DNA from: Allobosea sp.
GTDB taxonomy: Bacteria > Pseudomonadota > Alphaproteobacteria > Rhizobiales > Beijerinckiaceae
Direction of reading: 5' to 3'
NCBI RefSeq assembly: GCF_030695125.1
Contig: NZ_JAUYTP010000027.1
Coordinates: forward strand, 1 to 38,759
Length of the DNA stretch: 38,759 bases
In this document: positions 28,218-37,691 of the stretch, piece after piece
How positions within the stretch are numbered: the first letter of the stretch is position 1
Layout: each line of letters opens with the position of its first letter
Made by a program: the position numbers and the translations under genes
The notes under the pieces: generated by a model
Database searches by the model: none
Seen by the model: only the letters and a program-made list of their open reading frames with translations
What the model was told of the DNA's origin: nothing

Positions 28218-28321
28218 GTCCGAAGGGGTTCCTGCGGTGCGGCGAGAGATCCGTCATGATGCGGTGCAATATTCGCCGGCGCCCCTTGCGCTCCTGCAGC
28301 AATGTCCAATAAAGATGCATA

Positions 28322-29344
28322 ATGCTGGATGCCTCTAATTCAGGCTCGACCGACGCCGCTTCGCTTCTGGGCGGTCTCGCATCACGCGCATTTCTGGCGC
28401 CGATGTCGGGCGTCACGGACATCGTCATGCGCCGGATCGCCGCGCGCCACGGCGCCGGGCTCGTCGTCTCCGAAATGGTGGCCTCCGATGAATTCGTGCG
28501 CGGCAGCGAAGAGGCGCGCATCCGCGCCGAGGGGGCTGGTGTGTCGCCCCATGTCGTCCAGCTCGCCGGCTGCGACCCGCACTGGCTCGGCGAGGCCGCG
28601 CGGCTGGCCGAGGCCAATGGCGCCGCGATCGTCGACATCAACATGGGCTGCCCGGCGAAGAAGGTGACGGGCGGCTGGGCCGGCTCGGCCCTGATGCGCG
28701 ATCTCGACCATGCCGTGGCGCTCGTCGAGGCGGCGGTGGCCGCGGTCAAGGTGCCGGTGACGGTGAAGATGCGGCTCGGTTGGGACGATGCCTCCCGCAA
28801 TGCGCCAGAACTCGCCCGCCGCGCCGTTGCCGCCGGCGCGCGTCTGATCACCGTTCATGGCCGCACCCGCCAGCAATTCTACAAGGGCGTCGCGGATTGG
28901 GCCGCGATCCGGGCCGTTCGGAAGGCGGGGGATTTTCCGCTGGTCGCCAATGGCGACATCCATGACGCCGCCGACGCCCGCCAGTGCCTGGCGCAATCGG
29001 GCGCCGATTTCGTGATGGTCGGCCGCGCCGCCCTCGGCCGCCCCTGGCTTGTCGGGGCGATCGGGGCCGAGCTCGCCGGGCGGACCGTGCCGGAGCTGAC
29101 GCTCGCGCAGAAGCTCGCCATCGCCCGCGACCATTACGAGGGCCTGCTCAGCCTGATGGGGGCAGCCCATGGCGTGCGCCATGCCCGCAAGCATCTGGCG
29201 GCGTACGCCGACGAGGCCGCCGCGCATGGCGGCGCCGCCGATCCGGAACGACGCCGCATCCTGCTGACCTCCGATCAGCCGAGCGCGGTCGCAGCCGCGC
29301 TCACGGGCCTGTTTACCCCTGCATCCAGCCGCGTCGCGGCTTGA
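28322..29344 (+). CDS. dusB: tRNA-dihydrouridine synthase B
   Basis: FMN enzyme that reduces uridine to dihydrouridine in the D loop of tRNA, formerly NifR3. In 340 residues: [40 protein letters not shown] with the catalytic Cys, [30 protein letters not shown] and [15 protein letters not shown], all in family order. The ATG at 28322 has little ribosome-binding sequence. It precedes ntrB by 16 nt, the conserved nifR3-ntrB-ntrC order that gives this gene its old name, and is probably the first gene of that operon. It is divergent from ispDF. Confidence 0.95.
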   Translation: MLDASNSGSTDAASLLGGLASRAFLAPMSGVTDIVMRRIAARHGAGLVVSEMVASDEFVRGSEEARIRAEGAGVSPHVVQLAGCDPHWLGEAARLAEANGAAIVDINMGCPAKKVTGGWAGSALMRDLDHAVALVEAAVAAVKVPVTVKMRLGWDDASRNAPELARRAVAAGARLITVHGRTRQQFYKGVADWAAIRAVRKAGDFPLVANGDIHDAADARQCLAQSGADFVMVGRAALGRPWLVGAIGAELAGRTVPELTLAQKLAIARDHYEGLLSLMGAAHGVRHARKHLAAYADEAAAHGGAADPERRRILLTSDQPSAVAAALTGLFTPASSRVAA

Positions 29345-29360
29345 AACCAAGGTGTTGCGT

Positions 29361-30503
29361 ATGACGATGGCGTTCGCCGACAGCGGCGGAAAGGGGAGGG
29401 ACGAATTCCTGCTCGATCCGATTGAAATGCAGGCCCTCAACGTGCTGCCCATGCCGGTGATGGTGATCGGCGAGGGCAATGGCGTCGTCTACGCCAATAC
29501 GGCGGCCGAGGACTTCTTCCAGTCGAGCGCGGTCGTGCTGAAGCGCCAGCGGATCGACGATCTGCTCGCCTTCGGTTCGCCGGTTCTGGCGCTGGTGGAG
29601 GAGGTCCAGCGCCGCGGCGCGAGCGTCAGCGAATACCGGCTCGATTTCGGCTCGCCGCGCCTCGGCATCGACCGGGTGGTGGATGTTTTTGCATCACCTT
29701 TGCCTAGCCAGCCCGATACGGTCGTGCTGATGCTGCAAGAACGAACAATTGCCGAAAAAATGGACAGGCAGTTGACGCATCGCGGGGCAGCCCGCTCGAT
29801 CACGGCGCTGGGCGCGATGCTGGCCCACGAGATCAAGAACCCGCTTTCGGGCATTCGCGGCGCCGCCCAGCTGCTGGAGGCCACCGTTCCCGACGAGGAG
29901 CGCATCCTGACGCAGCTGATCTGCGACGAAACCGACCGCATCGTGAAGCTGGTCGAGCGGGTCGAGCTCTTCGGCGACGAGCGCCCGACGGAGCGCGATC
30001 CGGTCAATGTCCACGACGTCCTCGACCATGTGAAGCGTCTCGCCCAGTCGGGCTTTGCGCGGCACATCCGCTTCAACGAGATCTACGACCCCTCGCTGCC
30101 GCCGGTGCTGGGCAACCGCGACCAGCTCGTTCAGGTCCTGCTGAATCTGATGAAAAATGCGGCCGAGGCGATCGGCACCCATGCGATCGACGGCGAGATC
30201 ACGCTGACAACGGCCTATCGGCCGGGCATCCGCATGCAGCTGCCGGGATCCTCGGGGCGCATCGCCCTGCCTCTCGAGATCGGCATCCGCGACAACGGCC
30301 CGGGCGTGCCCTCGGACCTGCTGCCGCACCTCTTCGATCCCTTCGTCACGACCAAGGCCCAGGGCAGTGGCCTTGGACTTGCACTTGTCGCCAAGGTGAT
30401 CGGGGATCACGGCGGGATCGTCGAATGCGAATCCGTCCCCCGCCGCACGATCTTTCGAATTCTGCTGCCCTTGCACCGGCTCCGGGCAGGGCAGGCAGTT
30501 TGA
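29361..30503 (+). CDS. ntrB: nitrogen regulation sensor histidine kinase
   Basis: Cytoplasmic sensor that autophosphorylates and passes phosphate to NtrC; PII binding turns it to a phosphatase. In 380 residues there is a PAS domain (about 25-130, [20 protein letters not shown]), the H-box with His156 in [16 protein letters not shown], the N-box [18 protein letters not shown] and [18 protein letters not shown]. The ATG at 29361 is chosen: AAGGTG lies 8 nt before it, while the longer frame starts from a TTG at 29352. No membrane segment, as normal. The 18-nt gap to ntrC marks an operon. Confidence 0.95.
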   Translation: MTMAFADSGGKGRDEFLLDPIEMQALNVLPMPVMVIGEGNGVVYANTAAEDFFQSSAVVLKRQRIDDLLAFGSPVLALVEEVQRRGASVSEYRLDFGSPRLGIDRVVDVFASPLPSQPDTVVLMLQERTIAEKMDRQLTHRGAARSITALGAMLAHEIKNPLSGIRGAAQLLEATVPDEERILTQLICDETDRIVKLVERVELFGDERPTERDPVNVHDVLDHVKRLAQSGFARHIRFNEIYDPSLPPVLGNRDQLVQVLLNLMKNAAEAIGTHAIDGEITLTTAYRPGIRMQLPGSSGRIALPLEIGIRDNGPGVPSDLLPHLFDPFVTTKAQGSGLGLALVAKVIGDHGGIVECESVPRRTIFRILLPLHRLRAGQAV

Positions 30504-30521
30504 GGCCTATAGGACCAGCGA

Positions 30522-31970
30522 ATGCCGACCGGTAACATTCTCGTCGCGGATGACGACGCCGCCATCCGCACCGTTCTCAATCAGGCGCTCGCCAGGGCGG
30601 GATACGAGGTCCGGACCACGGGCCAGGCGGCGACGCTCTGGACCTGGGCGGCGCAGGGCCTCGGCGACCTGATCATCACCGATGTGGTGATGCCCGACGG
30701 CAACGCGTTCGATCTGCTGCCGCGCATCAAGCGGGTCCGGCCCGATCTGCCGATCATCGTCATGAGCGCGCAGAACACCTTCATGACCGCGATCAAGGCG
30801 TCCGAGCGCGGCGCCTACGAATATCTGCCCAAGCCGTTCGACCTGAAGGAACTCGTCGCAATCGTCGGCCGCGCCCTGTCGCGGCCGCGCGGCGACGGCG
30901 GCCGCGCCAATGCCGCCGAGCCCGACGACATCCCGCTGATCGGCCGCTCGCCGGCGATGCAGGACGTCTACCGGGCGCTGGCACGGCTGATGCCGATCGA
31001 CCTGACCGTGATGATCAACGGCGAATCCGGCACCGGCAAGGAGCTCGTCGCGCGCGCCCTGCACGATTACGGCAAGCGCAAGAACGGCCCCTTCGTCGCG
31101 ATCAACATGGCGGCGATCCCCAAGGACCTGATCGAGTCCGAGCTGTTCGGCCATGAGAAGGGCGCCTTCACCGGCGCGCTGACGCGCTCGTCGGGCCGCT
31201 TCGAGCAGGCCGAGGGCGGCACGCTCTTTCTCGACGAGATCGGCGACATGCCGATGGAGGCGCAGACGCGCCTGCTGCGCGTGCTGCAGCAGGGCGAATA
31301 CACCACCGTCGGCGGCCGCACCCCGATCAAGACCAATGTCCGCATCGTCGCCGCGACCAACAAGGACCTGCGCATCTCGATCGCGCAGGGCCTGTTCCGC
31401 GAGGACCTGTTCTTCCGGCTGAACGTGGTGCCGATCCGCCTGCCGCCGCTGCGCGAACGCGTCGAGGACATCCCGGATCTGGCGCGGCACTTCTTCACCC
31501 TGGTCGAGAAGGAAGGCCTGCCGCGCAAGCAGATCGACTCCGAGGCGATGGATGTGATGCGGCGCTATCGCTGGCCGGGCAATGTCCGCGAGCTGGAGAA
31601 CCTCGTCCGCCGGCTCGCCGCGCTCTATCCCCAGGAAACCATCACGGCGCCGATCATCGAGGCGGAGCTGCAGCCCGCCAGCGCCTCGACCAGCTTTTCC
31701 GGCAGCGCCGCCCAGGAGCGCGCGGAGACTCTGTCGGGCTCGGTGGAGCGCCATCTGAACCAGTATTTCGGCGGGTTTGGCGACAATATCCCGCCGCCCG
31801 GGCTCTATCACCGGATCCTGCGCGAGGTCGAGCCGCCGCTGATCGCAGCCGCGCTCGCCGCCACGCGTGGCAACCAGATCCGTGCGGCCGAGCTGCTCGG
31901 CCTGAACCGCAACACGCTCCGCAAGAAGATCCGGGAGCTCGACATGCAGGTGGTGCGCTCGCCGCGCTGA
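30522..31970 (+). CDS. ntrC: nitrogen regulation response regulator, sigma-54 activator
   Basis: Phosphorylated NtrC activates sigma-54 promoters of nitrogen genes such as glnBA. In 482 residues: receiver domain with phospho-accepting Asp54 (TDVVMPDG), AAA+ domain with Walker A GESGTGKE, the sigma-54 loop GAFTGA in [16 protein letters not shown], Walker [10 protein letters not shown], an arginine finger region [13 protein letters not shown], and a Fis-type helix-turn-helix near the end ([20 protein letters not shown]). A stop at 31970 is followed by 36 nt before the ntrY frame. All key parts are intact. Confidence 0.96.
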   Translation: MPTGNILVADDDAAIRTVLNQALARAGYEVRTTGQAATLWTWAAQGLGDLIITDVVMPDGNAFDLLPRIKRVRPDLPIIVMSAQNTFMTAIKASERGAYEYLPKPFDLKELVAIVGRALSRPRGDGGRANAAEPDDIPLIGRSPAMQDVYRALARLMPIDLTVMINGESGTGKELVARALHDYGKRKNGPFVAINMAAIPKDLIESELFGHEKGAFTGALTRSSGRFEQAEGGTLFLDEIGDMPMEAQTRLLRVLQQGEYTTVGGRTPIKTNVRIVAATNKDLRISIAQGLFREDLFFRLNVVPIRLPPLRERVEDIPDLARHFFTLVEKEGLPRKQIDSEAMDVMRRYRWPGNVRELENLVRRLAALYPQETITAPIIEAELQPASASTSFSGSAAQERAETLSGSVERHLNQYFGGFGDNIPPPGLYHRILREVEPPLIAAALAATRGNQIRAAELLGLNRNTLRKKIRELDMQVVRSPR

Positions 31971-31992
31971 ACCGGCGGGAGCACCCTGCCTT

Positions 31993-32012
31993 TCATATGT
32001 CATATTTTGACA
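31993..32012 (+). promoter_or_regulatory. AT-rich palindromic site before ntrY
   Basis: ATATG-T-CATAT (31995-32005) is a perfect inverted repeat that also reads as the direct repeat TCATAT-G-TCATAT. TTGACA (32007-32012) follows directly and equals a -35 box, but the bases 17 nt on (CATCAG) make a poor -10. It is the only AT-rich island in this GC-rich operon. It could be a regulator site or an internal ntrYX promoter. Confidence 0.35.
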
Positions 32013-34385
32013 ACACCGTTGCGGCGGCGCATCAGTGCGGCGCAGCGGCTGGACTCCACCCCGGGTTCAGCCGCATCGGAGTTGTTCAAAATCGTGTCTG
32101 CCTCTTCGACTGACCTCAGGATCGAGCCGCGCGCCGACGACACGCCACGGCGCGTCTCCGGTTGGTTGGGGGCGACGGTCGTGGCGTTCGCGCTCGTCTC
32201 GGCGCTGGTCACCTTCCTCGTCCTGTCGGGCGTCACGCCGCTCGTGCCGGTTCATGAAGTCGTCGTCGGCGTCTTCATCTTGAACGCCCTGCTGATTCTG
32301 CTGCTGCTGGTCATCGTCGCCTTCGAATCGGCCGTTCTGATCAGGGCCCGTCGCGCCGGCGCGGCTGCGGCCGGGCTGCATGTGCGCATCGTCGGGCTGT
32401 TCAGCATCATCGCGGCGCTTCCGGCGATTCTCGTGGCGATCATCGCGACCGTCACGATCGAGCGGGGGCTCGAGCCCTGGTTCTCGGACCGCATGCGCGA
32501 TGCGATCTTCCGCTCGGTCGAGGTCGCCGACGCCTATGCAGGTTCGCAATGCCGGTCTCTGGGCCGGGAGATCCGCCTCCTCGCCGACGATCTATCGCGC
32601 GCCAAGCCGGCCTATGACGTCGATCGCAAATGGTTCGAGACCTTTCTGACGGCGCGGGCGACGGCGCTCGGCGTTCCCGTGGTGGCGATCATGCAGCCGC
32701 CCGACAAGGTTCTGGTGCGGGCCAATATCGATGTCCTGCGCAACGCACCCAAGCCCGACGAGGCGGCCTTCGAGGATGCCCAGTCGTCGCCTGAGCCGAT
32801 CTGCGTCATCCCGGCCGCCGGTCGCATCTTCGGCGCGCTGGTGAAGCTTCCGGCCTATGACAACGCCTTCCTCCACATCGCCCGCGAGGTCGATCCGCTG
32901 GCGGTCGAGTTCCCGGCCGTGGCCCGCTCAGCGGCTGCCGAATATCTGCTGATCGACGCGCGCCGGAAGGGTGTGCAGATCGCGTTTGCCTCGATGTACG
33001 GCCTGATCGCGGTGATCCTGCTGCTGTCGGCGATCTGGCTGGGCCTGAGCTTCGCCAATGCGCTGGTCGCGCCGATCCGGCGGATGATCCACGCGACCGA
33101 CCAGGTCTCGAGCGGGAATTTCTACGTGCAGGTCCCCATCCGCCGATCGGAGGGCGATCTCGCCCATCTCGGCGAAACCTTCAACAAGATGACGGCCGAG
33201 CTGCGCCGCCAGCGCGACGGGCTGGTCACCGCCAGCGAGGTGATCGACCGCCGGAGGCGCTTTACCGAGACCGTCCTGTCGGGCGTTTCGTCGGGCGTCC
33301 TCAGCCTGGACCGCGACGGCCACATCACCATCATCAACCGGTCCGCCGAGAGCCTGCTGGCGACAGGGGGGCGGTTGCTGGGCGAGTCGATCGTGCTGGT
33401 CGCCCCCGAGATCGCGGCTTTCGTCGCCGAGGCGCAGCACGGGCGGCAGCGGCAGAGTTCGGGCCAGATCGCGATCACCCGCGGCGGGCGCGACCGCATG
33501 GTCAATGTCCGCGCCGTGCGGGAAGGCGAGGGCGCCGGGGCGGGGCTGGTGATCACGCTCGACGACATCACCGATCTCGTCTCGGCCCAGCGCACCGCCG
33601 CCTGGGCGGATGTGGCGCGCCGGATCGCCCATGAGATCAAGAACCCGCTCACGCCGATCCAGCTTTCGGCCGAGCGCATCCGGCGCAAATTCGGCCGCGT
33701 CATCGTCGAAGACAAGGAGATCTTCGAACAATGCACGGCGACGATCGTGCGCCAGGTCGAGGATATCCGGCGGATGGTCGACGAGTTTTCGTCCTTCGCG
33801 CGGATGCCCAAGCCCTCGCTGACGCAGGACGACATCGCCGAGACCGTCCGCCAGATCGTCTTCCTGATGCGGGTCGGCAATCCCGAACTGACCATCGCCG
33901 ACAATCTGCCCGAGGGGGCGGTGTTTGCCCGCTTCGACCGGCGGCTGCTGTCGCAGGCCCTGACCAATGTGATCAAGAACGCCACCGAGGCGATCGAGGC
34001 CGTGCCGATGGACGAGCGCGGGCCCGGTCGCATCGACGTCGCCCTGGAGCGGCGGGATGATGGCCGGATCGTCATCGAGGTGATCGACAACGGCAAGGGC
34101 CTGCCCGCCGACCAGCGCCAGAAGCTGCTGGAGCCCTATATGACCACGCGCGACGGCGGCACCGGGCTGGGGCTCGCCATCGTCGGCAAGATTCTCGAGG
34201 ATCATGGCGGCGGGATCGATCTGCTCGATCGACCCGACGCCGCCGAGGGCCGGCGCGGGGCCAGGATCCGGCTCTGGTTCCCGGAGAGCGGGCCCGCCAT
34301 CGACGAGAACCCCGAGGAGAGCCGCCGCGACCAAGGTCGGGACGTGATGGCGGGACGGGATATGCAACATGGGATACGCGGATGA
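32007..34385 (+). CDS. ntrY: nitrogen regulation sensor histidine kinase, membrane-bound
   Basis: Inner-membrane kinase paired with NtrX. In 792 residues from the TTG at 32007: two to three membrane helices in the first 150 residues (VVAFALVSALVTFLVLSG, VFILNALLILLLLVIVAF, IIAALPAILVAIIATVTI), a periplasmic sensor region, another helix before a HAMP domain (about 330-400), a PAS domain, the H-box His542 in [20 protein letters not shown], then NVIKNATEAIEA, DNGKGLP and GTGLGLAIVGKILEDHGG. The start is uncertain: GTG at 32094 has GGAG upstream and would drop 29 residues. Its stop overlaps ntrX as ATGA, so the two are coupled. Confidence 0.93.
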   Translation: MTTPLRRRISAAQRLDSTPGSAASELFKIVSASSTDLRIEPRADDTPRRVSGWLGATVVAFALVSALVTFLVLSGVTPLVPVHEVVVGVFILNALLILLLLVIVAFESAVLIRARRAGAAAAGLHVRIVGLFSIIAALPAILVAIIATVTIERGLEPWFSDRMRDAIFRSVEVADAYAGSQCRSLGREIRLLADDLSRAKPAYDVDRKWFETFLTARATALGVPVVAIMQPPDKVLVRANIDVLRNAPKPDEAAFEDAQSSPEPICVIPAAGRIFGALVKLPAYDNAFLHIAREVDPLAVEFPAVARSAAAEYLLIDARRKGVQIAFASMYGLIAVILLLSAIWLGLSFANALVAPIRRMIHATDQVSSGNFYVQVPIRRSEGDLAHLGETFNKMTAELRRQRDGLVTASEVIDRRRRFTETVLSGVSSGVLSLDRDGHITIINRSAESLLATGGRLLGESIVLVAPEIAAFVAEAQHGRQRQSSGQIAITRGGRDRMVNVRAVREGEGAGAGLVITLDDITDLVSAQRTAAWADVARRIAHEIKNPLTPIQLSAERIRRKFGRVIVEDKEIFEQCTATIVRQVEDIRRMVDEFSSFARMPKPSLTQDDIAETVRQIVFLMRVGNPELTIADNLPEGAVFARFDRRLLSQALTNVIKNATEAIEAVPMDERGPGRIDVALERRDDGRIVIEVIDNGKGLPADQRQKLLEPYMTTRDGGTGLGLAIVGKILEDHGGGIDLLDRPDAAEGRRGARIRLWFPESGPAIDENPEESRRDQGRDVMAGRDMQHGIRG

Positions 34386-35749
34386 GCGCTGACATTCTGG
34401 TCGTCGACGACGAGACCGATATCCGCGAGCTGGTCGCCGGCCTGCTCGAGGACGAGGGCTATCGCACGCGCAAGGCGAGCTCGGCCGACGAGGCGCTCGC
34501 CGCCATCGCGGCGCGGCGTCCCAATCTGGTCTTCCTCGACATCTGGCTCCAGGGCAGCCGTCTCGACGGCCTGCAGGTGCTGGAACTCATCAAGCAGGGG
34601 CACCCGGACCTCGCCGTCGTGATGATTTCGGGGCATGGCAACATCGAAACCGCCGTCTCCGCGATCAAGAGCGGCGCCTATGACTTCATCGAGAAGCCCT
34701 TCAAGGCCGATCGCCTGGTGCTCGTCGCCGAACGCGCCCTGGAAGCCTCGCGGCTGCGGCGCGAGGTACGCGAGCTGCGCAAGGGCTCGGTCCAGGCCGG
34801 GCGCATCGTCGGCCGCTCGACCGTGGTCAACCAGCTGCGCCAGACCATCGAGCGCATCGCGCCGACCAATGCCCGCGTCCTGATCACCGGCGAGCCCGGC
34901 TGTGGCAAGGAACTGGCGGCGCGCACGCTGCACGAGGCCTCGACCCGCTCCTCGGGCCCTTTCGTCGTGATCAACGCCGCGACGATCACGCCCGAGACGA
35001 TGGAGGAGGAGCTGTTCGGCGTCGAGGCGGGCGATGGCCGCTCGCGCCGCGTCGGCGCGCTCGAGGAGGCGCATGGCGGCTCGCTCTATATCGACGAGAT
35101 CGGCGACATGCCGCGCGAAACCCAGAACCGCATCCTGCGCGTGCTGGTCGATCAGAACTTCCAGCGCGTCGGCGGGGCCACGCGGGTCCATGTCGATGTC
35201 CGCATCATCTCCTCGACCAGCCGCGACCTCGCCCAGCTCATCGCCGGCGGCCAGTTCCGCGAGGATCTCTATCACCGCCTCTCGGTGGTGCCGGTAAAGG
35301 TGCCGGCGCTGTCGGAGCGGCGCGAGGACGTGCCGGAGCTGATCGAGTTCTTCATGGAGCAGATCTCGGTCGCCTCGGGGCTGCCCAAGCGCCGCATCGG
35401 CTCCGATGCGATGGCGGTGCTGCAATCGCATGAATGGCCCGGCAATGTTCGCGAGCTCAGAAACAATGTCGAGCGGCTGATGATCCTGACCAAGGGCGAT
35501 CCGACGGCCGACATCACCATCGACATGCTCCCGGCCGAGGTCGGCGCGATGGTCCCGACGACGCCCTCGGGCGCCGGGGGCGAACGCCTGATGAGCCTGC
35601 CGCTGCGCGATGCGCGCGAAATCTTCGAGCGTGAATACCTGATCGCGCAGATCGCGCGGTTCTCGGGAAACATTTCGCGCACGGCGGAATTCATCGGCAT
35701 GGAGCGCTCGGCGCTGCATCGCAAGCTGAAGTCGCTGGGCGTTGGCTGA
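34382..35749 (+). CDS. ntrX: nitrogen regulation response regulator NtrX, GAFTGA-less
   Basis: Partner of NtrY. In 455 residues: receiver domain with Asp53 (FLDIWLQGSRLDG), AAA+ domain with Walker A GEPGCGKE, Walker B LYIDEIGDMP, and a Fis-type helix-turn-helix at the C-terminus (NISRTAEFIGMERSALHRKL). Where NtrC has the GAFTGA loop this protein reads EELFGVEAGDGRSRRVGALE, so the sigma-54 contact is missing, as known for alphaproteobacterial NtrX, which acts with sigma-70 or as a repressor. It overlaps ntrY by 4 nt (ATGA). After it comes a 216-nt gap before hfq, with a weak promoter candidate. Confidence 0.95.
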   Translation: MSADILVVDDETDIRELVAGLLEDEGYRTRKASSADEALAAIAARRPNLVFLDIWLQGSRLDGLQVLELIKQGHPDLAVVMISGHGNIETAVSAIKSGAYDFIEKPFKADRLVLVAERALEASRLRREVRELRKGSVQAGRIVGRSTVVNQLRQTIERIAPTNARVLITGEPGCGKELAARTLHEASTRSSGPFVVINAATITPETMEEELFGVEAGDGRSRRVGALEEAHGGSLYIDEIGDMPRETQNRILRVLVDQNFQRVGGATRVHVDVRIISSTSRDLAQLIAGGQFREDLYHRLSVVPVKVPALSERREDVPELIEFFMEQISVASGLPKRRIGSDAMAVLQSHEWPGNVRELRNNVERLMILTKGDPTADITIDMLPAEVGAMVPTTPSGAGGERLMSLPLRDAREIFEREYLIAQIARFSGNISRTAEFIGMERSALHRKLKSLGVG

Positions 35750-35965
35750 GACACGGGGGCAGGCAGGCCTTGCATGCGTCTCTGCGCGCGACGCAGGCAG
35801 TTTGCCGCACTGCAAAGCAATGTTGCACTTGCGTTGTCGGCGGACTCGGCGGTCTAATGAGGATGTCGGTGTCCCGAAGCGGCAGGCAGTCGTCTGTCCC
35901 GCGAACGGGACGAAATGGATCGCGGGCTTGAACCCGATCAGCGATCCCAACAACAGGGGCTACCC

Positions 35966-36214
35966 ATGGCCGCAGAGCGGGCACAAAATCTACAGGACAC
36001 GTTCCTCAACTATGTACGCAAGCAGAAGATTCCGCTGACGATCTTCCTCGTCAACGGCGTCAAGCTGCAGGGCGTCGTCACCTGGTTCGACAATTTCTGC
36101 GTGCTGCTGCGTCGCGACGGGCATTCGCAGCTCGTCTACAAGCACGCCATCTCGACCATCATGCCCGGCCAGCCGGTGCAGCTGTTCGAGCCCGAGGAAC
36201 AGGACAAGGCCTGA
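35966..36214 (+). CDS. hfq: RNA chaperone Hfq
   Basis: Hexameric Sm-like RNA-binding protein that pairs small RNAs with mRNAs. 82 residues. Sm1 core: [41 protein letters not shown]; Sm2 motif [10 protein letters not shown]. The ATG at 35966 fits the family start ([14 protein letters not shown]) and has AGGGG upstream; the longer frame to 35915 is not typical. In the upstream gap a sigma-70-like TTGCGT-N18-TCTAAT (35829-35858) is a candidate promoter. hflX follows by 4 nt, the normal hfq-hflX pair. Confidence 0.97.
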   Translation: MAAERAQNLQDTFLNYVRKQKIPLTIFLVNGVKLQGVVTWFDNFCVLLRRDGHSQLVYKHAISTIMPGQPVQLFEPEEQDKA

Positions 36215-36218
36215 CCCG

Positions 36219-37601
36219 ATGAGCGCCCGCAGCGATGCGGATGAGGCGCGGGCGGCCGCCAAGCCGCTCGACGCCATCGAGCGCGAGATCGCGGCCAACA
36301 CCCGCGCCTATGTGATCGGCCCCTATCAGCAGCGCCGTGGCGCCGCCGATGCCAACCAGCGCTCCTTCGGCGCGCGGCTGGACGAGGCGGTGGGGCTGGC
36401 GGCTGCGATCGATCTGACCGTCGTCGAGCCGATCCAGGTCATGCTGACCGCGCTGCGGCCGGCGACCTATCTCGGCAAGGGCAAGGTCGAGGAGATCGCC
36501 GAGCGCATCAAGCTCGAGGAGATCGGCCTGATCGTGATGGATTGCGCGCTCTCGCCGGTTCAGCAGCGCAATCTCGAAAAGGCCTTCGGTTGCAAGGTCA
36601 TCGACCGCACCGGCCTGATCCTCGAAATCTTCGGCCGCCGGGCGCGCACCAAGGAAGGCGCGCTGCAGGTCGAACTCGCCCATCTCAACTACCAGAAGAG
36701 CCGGCTGGTGCGGTCCTGGACCCATCTGGAGCGGCAGCGCGGCGGCTTCGGTTTCCTCGGCGGCCCCGGCGAAACCCAGATCGAGGCCGACCGGCGCATC
36801 ATCCAGGAGCGCATGACCAAGATCGAGCGCGATCTCGAGGCGGTCAAGCGCACGCGCGGGCTCCACCGCGCCAGCCGCAAACGCGTGCCTTATCCGGTGG
36901 TTGCGCTGGTCGGCTACACCAATGCCGGCAAATCGACGCTGTTCAACCGGCTCACCTCGGCCGAAGTGCTGGCGCAGGACATGCTGTTCGCCACGCTCGA
37001 CCCGACGGCGCGGGCGCTCAAGCTGCCGCATGGCGCCCGGATCATGCTGTCGGACACGGTGGGCTTCATCTCGGACCTGCCGACCCAGCTCGTCGCCGCC
37101 TTCCGCGCCACGCTGGAGGATGCGATCGAGGCCGATGTGCTGCTGCATATCCGCGACGTCGCGCATGAGGACACCACGGCGCAGGCCGCCGACGTCCAGG
37201 CGATCCTGCGCGATCTCGGCATCGACCCCGATGATGGCCAGCGCGTCGTCGAGGTCTGGAACAAGTCCGACCTGCTGGCCCCGGAGGAGCGCGAGCGCCA
37301 GCTCGGCCTTGCCGGGCTGAAGCCCGAGGTCTCGCGGCCGGTGCTGGTCTCCGCCGTCACCGGCGATGGCATGGGGCGTCTGACCGACGCCATCGAGAGC
37401 CGCATCGCCCGCAGCCGCCCGGTCTATCGCCTGGCGCTGCCGCCGGGCGACGGCCAGTCGCTGGCCTGGCTGCACGCCAATGGCGAGATCCTCGAACGCC
37501 GCGACGCCGAGGACGGCACGCTCGACCTCACCGTCCGGCTGCCGCCGGAGCGGGAAGGGGCCTTCGGCGCGCGGTTCCCGGAGGCGCAGCGGGAGCTCTG
37601 A
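36219..37601 (+). CDS. hflX: ribosome-dissociating GTPase HflX
   Basis: GTPase that binds the 50S subunit and splits stalled ribosomes. In 460 residues the N-terminal HflX domain has [36 protein letters not shown] and the linker [20 protein letters not shown]; the G domain has G1 GYTNAGKS, G3 DTVGFI and G4 NKSD. The C-terminal domain is about 80 residues. It begins 4 nt after hfq, so it shares the hfq transcript. Confidence 0.96.
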   Translation: MSARSDADEARAAAKPLDAIEREIAANTRAYVIGPYQQRRGAADANQRSFGARLDEAVGLAAAIDLTVVEPIQVMLTALRPATYLGKGKVEEIAERIKLEEIGLIVMDCALSPVQQRNLEKAFGCKVIDRTGLILEIFGRRARTKEGALQVELAHLNYQKSRLVRSWTHLERQRGGFGFLGGPGETQIEADRRIIQERMTKIERDLEAVKRTRGLHRASRKRVPYPVVALVGYTNAGKSTLFNRLTSAEVLAQDMLFATLDPTARALKLPHGARIMLSDTVGFISDLPTQLVAAFRATLEDAIEADVLLHIRDVAHEDTTAQAADVQAILRDLGIDPDDGQRVVEVWNKSDLLAPEERERQLGLAGLKPEVSRPVLVSAVTGDGMGRLTDAIESRIARSRPVYRLALPPGDGQSLAWLHANGEILERRDAEDGTLDLTVRLPPEREGAFGARFPEAQREL

Positions 37602-37655
37602 GCGCCTCCTGCGCGCCGGCATTCATCGCCTCTTAACGCTGGGACGATACGCGTT

Positions 37656-37681
37656 GAACTCGGTTGAGTTCGTCAGAGTTC
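37656..37681 (+). promoter_or_regulatory. three GAGTTC half-sites before the ftsK-like gene
   Basis: GAACTC (37656-37661), GAGTTC (37666-37671) and GAGTTC (37676-37681) occur at exactly 10-bp steps with 4-nt spacers: one inverted pair followed by one direct repeat on the same face of the helix. They end 10 nt before the ATG at 37692, a place fit for a repressor. No known regulator is matched; see rejected LexA reading. Confidence 0.4.
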
Positions 37682-37691
37682 GCGGTATCGC

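Noticed and set aside
32928..34370. 480-codon minus-strand ORF
   Set aside because: Antisense to ntrY, which has complete kinase motifs.
37666..37681. LexA (SOS) box before the ftsK-like gene
   Set aside because: Alphaproteobacterial LexA needs GTTC-N7-GTTC; here the spacing is N6.
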